From Methylovirgula sp. (GTDB taxonomy: Bacteria; Pseudomonadota; Alphaproteobacteria; Rhizobiales; Beijerinckiaceae): a stretch of 6,143 nt of DNA. Position numbers and translations under genes: made by a program. Shown here one piece after another: positions 1-5,917 of this stretch. The notes beneath the pieces are model-generated. The model was not told the origin of the DNA, ran no database searches, and saw only the letters and a list, made by a program, of their open reading frames with translations. The stretch is from the NCBI GenBank assembly GCA_030038595.1, contig JASHSW010000002.1:1-6143 (forward strand), in the 5' to 3' direction. Numbering within the stretch: position 1 is the stretch's first letter; every line of letters starts with the position of its first letter.

Positions 1-13
1 CATCGCGGGCAGA

Positions 14-42
14 TTGATCTCCGCTTTTTCTCAAGCTATATT
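14..42 (+). promoter_or_regulatory. sigma70-type promoter of modA
   Basis: A -35 box TTGATC (14-19, 4 of 6 matches to consensus) is separated by exactly 17 bases from a -10 box TATATT (37-42, 5 of 6). The expected start of transcription is about base 49-50, leaving a leader of roughly 32 bases before the modA ATG. The -10 box lies inside the inverted repeat at 34-57, so a protein bound there would block RNA polymerase. The spacing and the position relative to modA are seen directly; use as a promoter is inferred. Confidence 0.6.
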
Positions 43-57
43 GCAAAGAATATAGCT
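34..57. promoter_or_regulatory. ModE-type operator (Mo-box)
   Basis: A perfect inverted repeat has 9-base arms AGCTATATT (34-42) and AATATAGCT (49-57) around a 6-base spacer GCAAAG. Its form (GCTATAT, six bases, then the complement ATATAGC) matches the known ModE site, where molybdate-loaded ModE dimers repress molybdate transport genes. It covers the -10 box and the predicted transcription start of modA, as the E. coli site does. Arms, spacer length, AT-rich core and downstream gene all agree. The regulator itself is not in the window. Confidence 0.85.
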
Positions 58-81
58 CATAACCGCCCATTCGGAGGATTG

Positions 82-885
82 ATGCGCGCTTTGCTGCGAC
101 GCACGAGGGTGTCGCTTTGCGTGAGTTTCGTTGTGATCTTTGCGCTGCTCCCGCAAGGCGTGACAGCGCAAACTGCCTCCCGGCTCGTCGTTTTCGCCGC
201 CGCGAGCATGCAGACGGCGCTCGCAGCGATTGCTCCGCTGTTTGCCAAGGAGAGCGGAGCGACGCCGGCCATTTCCTACGGCTCGTCGGGAATTCTCGCC
301 AAACAGATCGAACAGGGCGCCCCGGCTGAGGTCTTCATTTCCGCCGACGTGAAATGGATGGATGAACTTGAAACGAAAAAACTCCTGGCGCCCGGGACAC
401 GGCGCAACCTCCTCGGCAACAGCCTCGTTCTGATCGAGCCGGCGGACGCGCGGCTGCAGCTCAAAATTGCACCGCGGTTCGATCTTGCCGGTGCCGCCGA
501 CGATGGAAGAATTGCGGTCTGCACCGTCGAATCCTGCCCGGCGGGGATCTACGCCAAGGAGGCGCTGCAGAAGCTCGGCGTCTGGAACGGCGTCGAACCG
601 AAACTGGCGCAGGCTGCCGACGTGCGGGGTGCCTTAAGCCTCGTGGCGCGCGGCGAAGCCAAACTCGGCATCGTCTATGCGACCGACGCCAAGGCCGAAC
701 CGAAAGTCAAAGTAGTCGATGTCTTTCCGGGGGCGAGTCACAGCCCGATCATCTATCCGGCGGCGGTGATCGCCGGCACAAAAGACCCCGCCGCGGCCGC
801 CTTTCTTGCCTTTCTAAATACGCCGGCCGCCGTAAAGGTCCTGATGGACCAGGGTTTCAGGATCCTTCCGCCCATCGGTCATTGA
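82..885 (+). CDS. modA: molybdate ABC transporter, periplasmic molybdate-binding protein ModA
   Basis: This 267-residue protein captures molybdate (probably also tungstate) in the periplasm and delivers it to a ModBC permease. It starts with a Sec-type signal peptide: an Arg-rich n-region, a hydrophobic core at about 10-24, and a likely cut after VTA at 29. Aligned by eye with E. coli ModA, all five oxyanion contacts are kept: Ser42 (AAASM), Ser69 (YGSSG), Ala154 (CPAG), Val181 (DVRGAL) and Tyr199 (GIVY). FISADVKWMDEL and LLGNSLVLI are further family motifs. The ATG at 82 is preferred over the TTG at 79 because GGAGG at 73-77 is 4 bases before the ATG but 1 base before the TTG. One oddity is the pair Cys147 and Cys152, where E. 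coli has GDPEHV. No modB or modC follows, so the permease must lie elsewhere or upstream. Expression is probably repressed by ModE when molybdate is plentiful. Confidence 0.95.
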   Translation: MRALLRRTRVSLCVSFVVIFALLPQGVTAQTASRLVVFAAASMQTALAAIAPLFAKESGATPAISYGSSGILAKQIEQGAPAEVFISADVKWMDELETKKLLAPGTRRNLLGNSLVLIEPADARLQLKIAPRFDLAGAADDGRIAVCTVESCPAGIYAKEALQKLGVWNGVEPKLAQAADVRGALSLVARGEAKLGIVYATDAKAEPKVKVVDVFPGASHSPIIYPAAVIAGTKDPAAAAFLAFLNTPAAVKVLMDQGFRILPPIGH

Positions 886-896
886 TCGGCGTTCAT

Positions 897-944
897 CGCG
901 GTGCGAACCGCGCACCTAGCCGCGCAAGTTTTCGGGCTGTTTTT
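897..944 (+). terminator. possible weak terminator or hairpins after modA
   Basis: Twelve bases after the modA stop, CGCGGT and ACCGCG (897-902, 907-912) form a 6-base stem with a GCGA loop. An overlapping alternative stem, GGTGCG with CGCACC (900-905, 911-916), excludes the first. Further on, AGCC (918-921) can pair with GGCT (935-938), followed by a run of five T (940-944). None is a textbook terminator: the strong stems lack a T-run and the T-run has a weak stem. The position, between two functionally unrelated genes, fits an end of the modA transcript. Confidence 0.3.
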
Positions 945-1042
945 CCGTGGGCTAGCTGCCAAAGCGGTCCGGCGCATATGATTTGCCGAGCGGTTGCGTT
1001 AGGATTCTGAGCCGCCTTCCGCGCCGAATGACGGATGATGAG

Positions 1043-1966
1043 ATGCCAAAACGCGTTGCCGTGCTGATGGGAGGGTTCTCCGCCGAGCGGGAGATTTCGC
1101 TGCTTTCGGGGGAAGCCTGCGCCAAAGCGCTTGCCGCGGAAGGGTTCGACGTCGCGCGCATCGATGTCGACCGCAACGTCGCCGAGGTTCTTGCCCGAAT
1201 GCGCCCGGATGTCGCCTTCAATGCACTGCACGGTCCGTATGGCGAAGACGGGATCATCCAGGGCGTGCTCGAAATGTTGCAAATCCCCTACACGCATTCC
1301 GGCGTGCTCGCTTCGGCGCTCGCCATGCGCAAGGATCTCGCCAGGCATGTGTTGAAAGCGGCCGGCATCCCCGTCGCCGCCGGTGTCACGGTCGACCGCT
1401 TCACCGCCGCGCGCGCTCATGTGCTGCCGCCGCCCTATGTCGTCAAGCCGCTTGCCGAAGGCTCGTCGTTCGGCGTCCTCATCGTGAAGGGAGACCAAAG
1501 CCATCCGCCCCAGGAGTTGACGCGCGACGACTGGCCGTATGGCGAAGAAGTACTCGTCGAAGGTTATGTCAGCGGGCGCGAACTCACCTGCGCCGTCATC
1601 GGCGAAAAGGCCTATGACGTGATCGAAATCAAGGCCGCGGACGGCGGCTGGTACGACTATCGCGCCAAATACGCCAAGGGAGGATCGATCCACGTTCTTC
1701 CGGCGAATCTTAAAGAAAATATTTACCACTTTATCCAAGAGTTGACCCTCAGGGCGCACAAGGCGCTGGGCTGTCGTGGCGTCAGCCGCGCCGACTTCCG
1801 TTATGACGACGGGCCGAACGGAACGGGCCAACTCGCCATCCTGGAAGTCAATACGCAGCCCGGCATGACCGAAACATCGCTCGTGCCCGAAATCGCGGCG
1901 CATGCCGGTCTGTCGTTCGGTGAGCTCGTCCAATGGATGGTGGAAGACGCCTCCTGCGACCGGTGA
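1043..1966 (+). CDS. ddl: D-alanine--D-alanine ligase (Ddl)
   Basis: This cytoplasmic ATP-grasp enzyme joins two D-Ala using ATP for the peptidoglycan precursor. It has 307 residues (E. coli DdlB 306). Catalytic residues align by eye with DdlB: Glu15 (GGFSAERE), Ser141 (EGSSFG) and Tyr210 (YDYRAKY) form the conserved triad. Tyr at that place is typical of D-Ala-D-Ala ligases, whereas Phe occurs in D-lactate ligases. Lys97 and Lys135 fit the ATP-binding lysines, and Asp251, Glu268 and Asn270 (EVNTQPGM) the magnesium ligands. HGPYGEDG at 63-70 is a family motif. The ATG at 1043 puts Glu15 at the same number as in E. coli. The in-frame ATG at 1028 is an alternative, and the TTG at 983 adds residues unlike the family. 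Neither ATG has a strong ribosome site (GGA at 1033-1035 is weak). The 3' end overlaps ftsQ by 34 bases. Confidence 0.96.
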   Translation: MPKRVAVLMGGFSAEREISLLSGEACAKALAAEGFDVARIDVDRNVAEVLARMRPDVAFNALHGPYGEDGIIQGVLEMLQIPYTHSGVLASALAMRKDLARHVLKAAGIPVAAGVTVDRFTAARAHVLPPPYVVKPLAEGSSFGVLIVKGDQSHPPQELTRDDWPYGEEVLVEGYVSGRELTCAVIGEKAYDVIEIKAADGGWYDYRAKYAKGGSIHVLPANLKENIYHFIQELTLRAHKALGCRGVSRADFRYDDGPNGTGQLAILEVNTQPGMTETSLVPEIAAHAGLSFGELVQWMVEDASCDR

Positions 1967-2883
1967 AGGAGGTCTTTGCAATTCCGCCCTCCTTGCCGGC
2001 CTATTTGGTAGCCTCGGACCGAGGTTTGCCGATGATGACGGTCGGCGCCGCGCAACGTCGCCGCCGGATGGAGCGCGGCTCGTTCCTCGTTCGGCTTCTG
2101 GTTCTGCTCACCGCGCGCGGCGCAGGTGTCGGCGTCGCTCTCGCGCTTCTCGCTGCGATCGGCGTCTACGGCGCGATGCTCGGCGGCCAATACGCGGCCT
2201 TTGTCCGGACCGAAGGCGCAATCCCGGATTTTCTCGCGCGAACCGCCGGATTTGGCATCAAGGCGGTAACGATCGCCGGCGCACATGAATTGTCGGAAAA
2301 GCAAATTCTCGGTGCCGTCGGCATTCGTCGGACGAATTCCCTGCTCTTCCTCGACGTGGCGAAATTGCGCGACAGGCTCCTCGCTCTCCCGCTCGTCAAA
2401 GACGCGAGCGTCACCAAGCTTTATCCAAATCGGGTGATGATCGAAATCGAGGAGCGCCGGCCCTACGCGCTCTGGCAAAAGGACGGCGCGGTAAAGATTA
2501 TTGCCGCCGACGGCACGCCGATCCCCACGCTTGACGAAACACATTTCACCAAACTGCCGTTCGTGGTCGGCGACGGCGCCAATGCGCGAATCGGAGAATA
2601 TTTTGCGCTGCTCGACGCAGCGGGCGATCTGCGCGGGCGGATTAGGGCCGGCATTCTCGTCGCCGAGCGCCGCTGGACGCTCAAAATGGACAACGGCATC
2701 GAGGTCGCTTTGCCTGAAATGGGCGCCGTCGCGGCGGTCGCCGAACTCGCCCGGTTGCAGCGCAAATACGGCGTGCTCGACAAAAATATCGTGGCGCTCG
2801 ACCTGCGCTTTCCGGGCCGGCTCATCGCCCGGCTCCCGGAGCAGACCGCCGGTCCGCAAACGCCGAAGGGCAGCCAGACATGA
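1933..2883 (+). CDS. ftsQ: cell division protein FtsQ
   Basis: FtsQ (DivIB family) is a single-pass inner-membrane scaffold of the divisome that links early proteins to FtsB, FtsL and the septal synthases. The 316 residues show an Arg-rich cytoplasmic tail (about 1-60), a membrane segment at about 64-84, a POTRA domain at about 107-176 (FGIKAVTIAGAHELSEKQI to the motif LYPNRVMIEIEERRPYALWQ), and a periplasmic beta domain to about 300. The ATG at 1933 lies inside ddl, with GGTGAG at 1919-1924 eight bases upstream. The resulting N-terminus MDGGRRLL resembles Rhizobiales FtsQ as I recall it. A later ATG at 2032 has GAGGT at 2021-2025 and would remove 33 residues but keep the membrane segment. 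The stop overlaps the ftsA start as ATGA. Identity is firm, start less so. Confidence 0.94.
   Translation: MDGGRRLLRPVKEVFAIPPSLPAYLVASDRGLPMMTVGAAQRRRRMERGSFLVRLLVLLTARGAGVGVALALLAAIGVYGAMLGGQYAAFVRTEGAIPDFLARTAGFGIKAVTIAGAHELSEKQILGAVGIRRTNSLLFLDVAKLRDRLLALPLVKDASVTKLYPNRVMIEIEERRPYALWQKDGAVKIIAADGTPIPTLDETHFTKLPFVVGDGANARIGEYFALLDAAGDLRGRIRAGILVAERRWTLKMDNGIEVALPEMGAVAAVAELARLQRKYGVLDKNIVALDLRFPGRLIARLPEQTAGPQTPKGSQT
1966..1994 (+). other. SD/anti-SD hairpin at the ddl-ftsQ junction
   Basis: AAGGAGGT at 1966-1973 is a perfect Shine-Dalgarno sequence that begins on the last base of the ddl stop codon. No ATG or GTG lies at a usable distance; TTG at 1976 is 3 bases past the GGAGG core and ATT at 1981 is 8 past it. 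CCTCCTT at 1988-1994 is the exact reverse complement of AAGGAGG, so the mRNA can form a 7-base stem with a 15-base loop. Both arms are within ftsQ codons (Lys12-Glu13-Val14 and Pro19-Ser20-Leu21) if ftsQ starts at 1933. The sequences are seen; a regulatory role is inference. Confidence 0.4.
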
Positions 2884-4196
2884 GAGCGCGCATGCTGCCG
2901 CCGCGGATGCGGGCCCTTCCGCCCCGTAAGAGTGCCTTGCTTTGCGCGCTTGACGTCGGGACGTCGAAAATCGTCTGCCTGATCGCCCGGCTCGATCCGG
3001 CGGATCCCTCTGAGAGCTTACGCGGGCGCACGCATCGCTGCCGGGTTCTCGGCATCGGTCATCAGCGTTCGGCGGGAATGAAGGGCGGTGTCATTGTCGA
3101 TCTCGATCAGGCGGAGGGCGCGATACGCCGCGCTGTGGACGCGGCGGAACGCATGGCGGGCGTCCAAGCCGAGAGCGTGATCCTCAACGTGACCGGCGGC
3201 CGGATCGGTTCGCAGCTCTACAACGCTCGGGTTGGCATCAACGCGCGCGCCGTTAACGAAGCCGACGTCCAGCTCGTACTCGAAGCCTGCGCAGCGCGCA
3301 CCCAGCAGCAGGGCAACGCGGTGTTGCACTCCCTGCCGAACGGATTCTCGATCGGCGACATGCGCAACGTCCGGGATCCGAGAGGCATGATCGCCGACGC
3401 CCTCGGCGCCGATATGCACGTCGTGAGCTGCGATGCGATCGTGGCGCGCAATCTGATGCTTGCGGTCGAGCGTTGCCATCTTGCGGTCGAGGCGATGGTC
3501 GCAACGCCTTACGCGGCCGGCCTTGCCGCACTCATCGACGATGAAGCGGAACTCGGCACCACGCTGATCGATATGGGCGCCGGAACGACTTCGATCGGCG
3601 TATTCGCGGGCGGCAGTCTCGTTCACGTCGACGCGCTGGCGCTCGGCGGCGCACATGTGACCTTGGATATCGCGCGCGGCTTAAACACCAGGGTCGCCGA
3701 CGCCGAGCGCCTAAAGACGCTTTACGGCGCCTGCCTTACCTCCTTCTCCGACGAGCGCGAGACGATTGCCGTGACGCTCGCCGGGGACGACGGCGAACAC
3801 CCGATTCACCTGCCCAAGTCGCAGCTCTTGCGGATCATCAGGCCGCGGGTCGAAGAGATCCTGGAACTCGTGCGCGACCGGCTGAAAGGCGCCGGTTTCG
3901 GAGCGAATTCCGCGTCGCGCCTCATCCTGACGGGCGGCGCGAGCCAGCTTACCGGCATAGCGGAGGCGGCCCGACAGATCCTTTCGGGCCAGGTCCGGCT
4001 GGGGCGGCCGCTGGGCATCCACGGGCTGCCGGAGTCGGCCAAAAACCCAAGTTTTTCGGCGGCAGTCGGCCTGCTCGTCTATCCACAGGCGGCCAGAATC
4101 GAATATTTCCGCCCGAGCCGCCGGACGGCGGAAGCGGCAACGGGGACAAGCGGCTATATCGCCCGTGTCGGGCAATGGTTGAGAGAAAGCTTTTAG
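2880..4196 (+). CDS. ftsA: cell division protein FtsA
   Basis: FtsA is an actin-like ATPase that tethers FtsZ filaments to the inner membrane and recruits later divisome proteins. The 438 residues show phosphate-1 (ALDVGTSKIVCLIA, 23-36), the FtsA-specific 1C region (about 98-180), phosphate-2 (LIDMGAGTTSIGVF, 229-242), the adenosine motif (LILTGGASQLTGI, 348-360), and a C-terminal amphipathic membrane-targeting helix (YIARVGQWLRESF, 426-438). The N-terminus has about 17 extra basic and proline-rich residues before the fold. The ATG at 2880 overlaps the ftsQ stop by four bases (ATGA), with AAGGG at 2866-2870 as a fair ribosome site, so translation is probably coupled to ftsQ. Later in-frame ATGs at 2892 and 2907 are possible starts. 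The length is close to alphaproteobacterial FtsA and no key motif is broken. Confidence 0.96.
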   Translation: MRARMLPPRMRALPPRKSALLCALDVGTSKIVCLIARLDPADPSESLRGRTHRCRVLGIGHQRSAGMKGGVIVDLDQAEGAIRRAVDAAERMAGVQAESVILNVTGGRIGSQLYNARVGINARAVNEADVQLVLEACAARTQQQGNAVLHSLPNGFSIGDMRNVRDPRGMIADALGADMHVVSCDAIVARNLMLAVERCHLAVEAMVATPYAAGLAALIDDEAELGTTLIDMGAGTTSIGVFAGGSLVHVDALALGGAHVTLDIARGLNTRVADAERLKTLYGACLTSFSDERETIAVTLAGDDGEHPIHLPKSQLLRIIRPRVEEILELVRDRLKGAGFGANSASRLILTGGASQLTGIAEAARQILSGQVRLGRPLGIHGLPESAKNPSFSAAVGLLVYPQAARIEYFRPSRRTAEAATGTSGYIARVGQWLRESF

Positions 4197-4199
4197 TGG

Positions 4200-4208
4200 T
4201 ATGGATAA
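4200..4208 (-). promoter_or_regulatory. DnaA-box-like site upstream of ftsZ
   Basis: TATGGATAA reads TTATCCATA on the minus strand, one mismatch from the DnaA box TTATCCACA and within the relaxed consensus. It starts four bases after the ftsA stop codon. DnaA directly activates ftsZ in Caulobacter, which makes the location meaningful. A single relaxed 9-base site can easily occur by chance. Confidence 0.35.
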
Positions 4209-4228
4209 AGCGAATAAGCGCGGCGGCT

Positions 4229-4233
4229 GATTC
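4229..4233. promoter_or_regulatory. GANTC (CcrM methylation) site upstream of ftsZ
   Basis: GATTC fits the GANTC target of the cell-cycle methyltransferase CcrM, which is widespread in Alphaproteobacteria. In Caulobacter, methylation at such sites with GcrA raises ftsZ transcription. GANTC occurs about a dozen times across this window, mostly inside genes, so only the location makes this one notable. Confidence 0.4.
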
Positions 4234-4244
4234 GTTTTTCCAGG

Positions 4245-4258
4245 CGTAAACCGTAAAC
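4245..4258 (+). repeat. tandem 7-base repeat CGTAAAC x2
   Basis: CGTAAAC occurs twice with no gap (4245-4251 and 4252-4258), 42 bases before the ftsZ start. It could be a pair of half-sites for a regulator. It matches no operator I recognise: CtrA half-sites read TTAAC and MraZ boxes are rich in TGGG. Confidence 0.5.
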
Positions 4259-4300
4259 AAAGCGGGCGCCCGGCGGCGCTCCAACGTCGAGAGGCCAGAC

Positions 4301-5917
4301 ATGTCGATCAATCTCAAAGCGCCTGAACTCAGAGAACTGAAGCCGCGCATCATGGTGTGCGGGGTCGGAGGCGCCGGAGGGAATGCCGTCAACAACATGA
4401 TCGTCTCCGGTTTGATCGGCGTCGATTTCGTCGTCGCCAACACCGATGCGCAGGCGCTGTCCTCCTCGAGAGCCGAGCGCGTCATCCAAATGGGTCTTCA
4501 GGTGACCGGCGGTCTGGGGGCGGGATCGCAGCCCGACGTCGGCCGCGCCGCGGCGGAGGAGGTGCTCGAGGAAATCCGCGATCACCTTTCCGGCGCGCAT
4601 ATGGTGTTCGTGACCGCCGGCATGGGCGGCGGCACCGGTACCGGCGCCGCGCCGATCGTTGCCCGCATCGCCCGCGACCTCGGAATTCTCACCGTCGGGG
4701 TCGTGACCAAGCCATTCCAGTTCGAAGGCATTCGCCGCATGCGGGTCGCCGAAGCCGGCATTGTCGAGCTGCAGAAATCGGTCGATACCCTGATCGTCAT
4801 TCCCAACCAAAACCTGTTCCGCGTCGCCAACGAGAAAACCACGTTCGCCGACGCCTTCGCGATGGCCGACCAGGTGCTCTATTCGGGCGTCGCCTGCATC
4901 ACCGATCTCATGGTGAAGGAAGGGCTCATCAATCTCGATTTTGCCGACGTGCGCGCCATCATGCGTGAAATGGGCAAGGCGATGATGGGCACCGGCGAAG
5001 CGACCGGCGAAAGGCGCGCCGTGCTGGCCGCCGAGGCGGCGATCGCCAATCCGCTGCTCGATGAAGTCTCGATGAGGGGGGCGCGCGGCCTGTTGATTTC
5101 GATCACCGGCGGCAGCGATCTGACCCTCTATGAAGTGGACGAAGCGGCAAGCCGCATCCGCCAGGAGGTCGACGAGGACGCCAACATCATCCTCGGGGCG
5201 ACCTTCGATCAGAATCTCGACGGCATGGTGCGCGTGTCGGTCGTTGCGACCGGCATCGACACGGGCGCCGAACTCGAGGGTTTTGACGGTGAGACGCGAA
5301 TCGCCGAATCCGCCGAGCGGCCGCACACGCAGTTGCAGACACGCGAACTGCCGCGCGAATCCGCCGAGCCGTATTCGCCCTACGCCGTTGCGGCGCAGCA
5401 TCAGGCCGGTACGACGCGCGGTGTTCACCTCCAGCCGATCGCTCCGCAGATGCGTCACCACGCCGAGCCGAACCCCGCGCCGGAGCCGAAGAGCGAGCCC
5501 TATGCGGCGGGGCCGTTCATCCCGCCGGCGGCGGAATCGCCGATCATTCGTCCGCAGCGGATGCCGCAGATCGAGGATTTGCCGATGCCCGGGCAGAAGC
5601 AGATCCGCGCTCAACGCGGCGAAGCAACGGGCGAGGCGCACAGCGAGACGAAACGGCGTACCTTGCTCGAACGGCTCGCTGCCTTCGGCGTCAGCCGCCA
5701 AGACGGAGCGAGCACGGCCGGCCGCGAGCCGAAGCCGCCGTCGCAGGTGCCGGCGATGCGGGCCGCGCCACCCAATCCCGTGCATGCCGAGTACGCCAAG
5801 CGCGGCGCGCCGGTGCCCCGCCAACAATCGCTCGACCCGCAGGGCCGGCTTGTGCCGCGTGCCATCGAAGAGGACCAGCTCGAAATTCCAGCTTTCCTGC
5901 GCCGCCAGTCGAACTGA
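4301..5917 (+). CDS. ftsZ: cell division protein FtsZ
   Basis: FtsZ is the tubulin-like GTPase that polymerises at midcell into the Z ring. The GTPase core spans about 12-325: glycine-rich [13 protein letters not shown] at 21-33, tubulin signature [10 protein letters not shown] at 109-118, and the catalytic T7 loop NLDFADV at 211-217, with Asp213 and Asp216 kept. It is followed by a Pro, Ala, Glu and Arg-rich linker of about 200 residues (326-525). The protein ends in [11 protein letters not shown] (528-538), the peptide that binds FtsA and other partners. Total length is 538, against 383 in E. coli; the long linker is usual in Alphaproteobacteria. Two ordered-looking islands sit in the linker, [15 protein letters not shown] (421-435) and [16 protein letters not shown] (451-466). 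The start has AGAGG six bases upstream and matches the family N-terminus ([11 protein letters not shown]). No residue essential for GTPase activity is missing. Confidence 0.98.
   Translation: MSINLKAPELRELKPRIMVCGVGGAGGNAVNNMIVSGLIGVDFVVANTDAQALSSSRAERVIQMGLQVTGGLGAGSQPDVGRAAAEEVLEEIRDHLSGAHMVFVTAGMGGGTGTGAAPIVARIARDLGILTVGVVTKPFQFEGIRRMRVAEAGIVELQKSVDTLIVIPNQNLFRVANEKTTFADAFAMADQVLYSGVACITDLMVKEGLINLDFADVRAIMREMGKAMMGTGEATGERRAVLAAEAAIANPLLDEVSMRGARGLLISITGGSDLTLYEVDEAASRIRQEVDEDANIILGATFDQNLDGMVRVSVVATGIDTGAELEGFDGETRIAESAERPHTQLQTRELPRESAEPYSPYAVAAQHQAGTTRGVHLQPIAPQMRHHAEPNPAPEPKSEPYAAGPFIPPAAESPIIRPQRMPQIEDLPMPGQKQIRAQRGEATGEAHSETKRRTLLERLAAFGVSRQDGASTAGREPKPPSQVPAMRAAPPNPVHAEYAKRGAPVPRQQSLDPQGRLVPRAIEEDQLEIPAFLRRQSN
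5305..5369 (+). repeat. 14-base in-frame direct repeat in the ftsZ linker
   Basis: CGAATCCGCCGAGC occurs at 5305-5318 and 5356-5369, 51 bases (17 codons) apart, so both copies are read in the same frame and encode ESAE. The flanking residues are not alike, so this is either a remnant of an old duplication or biased codon use in a low-complexity linker. Each copy also carries a GANTC. Confidence 0.5.

Larger units (their letters stand above)
4197..4300 (+). promoter_or_regulatory. ftsA-ftsZ intergenic region, probable ftsZ promoter region
   Basis: This 104-base gap is the only real gap within the ddl-ftsZ cluster. It contains, in order, a DnaA-box-like site, a GANTC site, a T-run (4234-4239), a tandem CGTAAAC repeat, a GC-rich palindrome CGGGCGCCCG (4263-4272), and the ftsZ ribosome site AGAGG (4290-4294, 6 bases before the ATG). 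I cannot point to good -35 and -10 boxes. In Caulobacter ftsZ has its own promoter under DnaA, GcrA/CcrM and CtrA control. I see no TTAA-N7-TTAA CtrA site here. Confidence 0.5.

Noticed and set aside
1..3. CAT at the edge as the start codon of a divergent minus-strand gene
   Set aside because: The nearest GGAG is about 18 bases away and no coding sequence is visible, so it cannot be supported.
1..17. End of an upstream + strand gene at the TGA of 15-17
   Set aside because: Only four codons are visible (SRAD), which is too little to recognise a gene such as murB.
977..982. TATGAT as a -10 box for a ddl promoter
   Set aside because: No -35 box lies 16-18 bases upstream and there is no extended -10 element.
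983..1042. TTG start giving Ddl 20 extra N-terminal residues
   Set aside because: The extra residues do not resemble Ddl, there is no ribosome site, and the ATG at 1043 restores the E. coli DdlB numbering of Glu15.
893..2859. Long minus-strand open frames opposite ddl and ftsQ
   Set aside because: Their translations are low in family-like motifs and rich in Arg and His, as expected from the opposite strand of high-GC genes.
529..5360. Enrichment of GANTC sites across the window
   Set aside because: I count about a dozen, which is not above what base composition would give; only the intergenic one before ftsZ is kept as a candidate.
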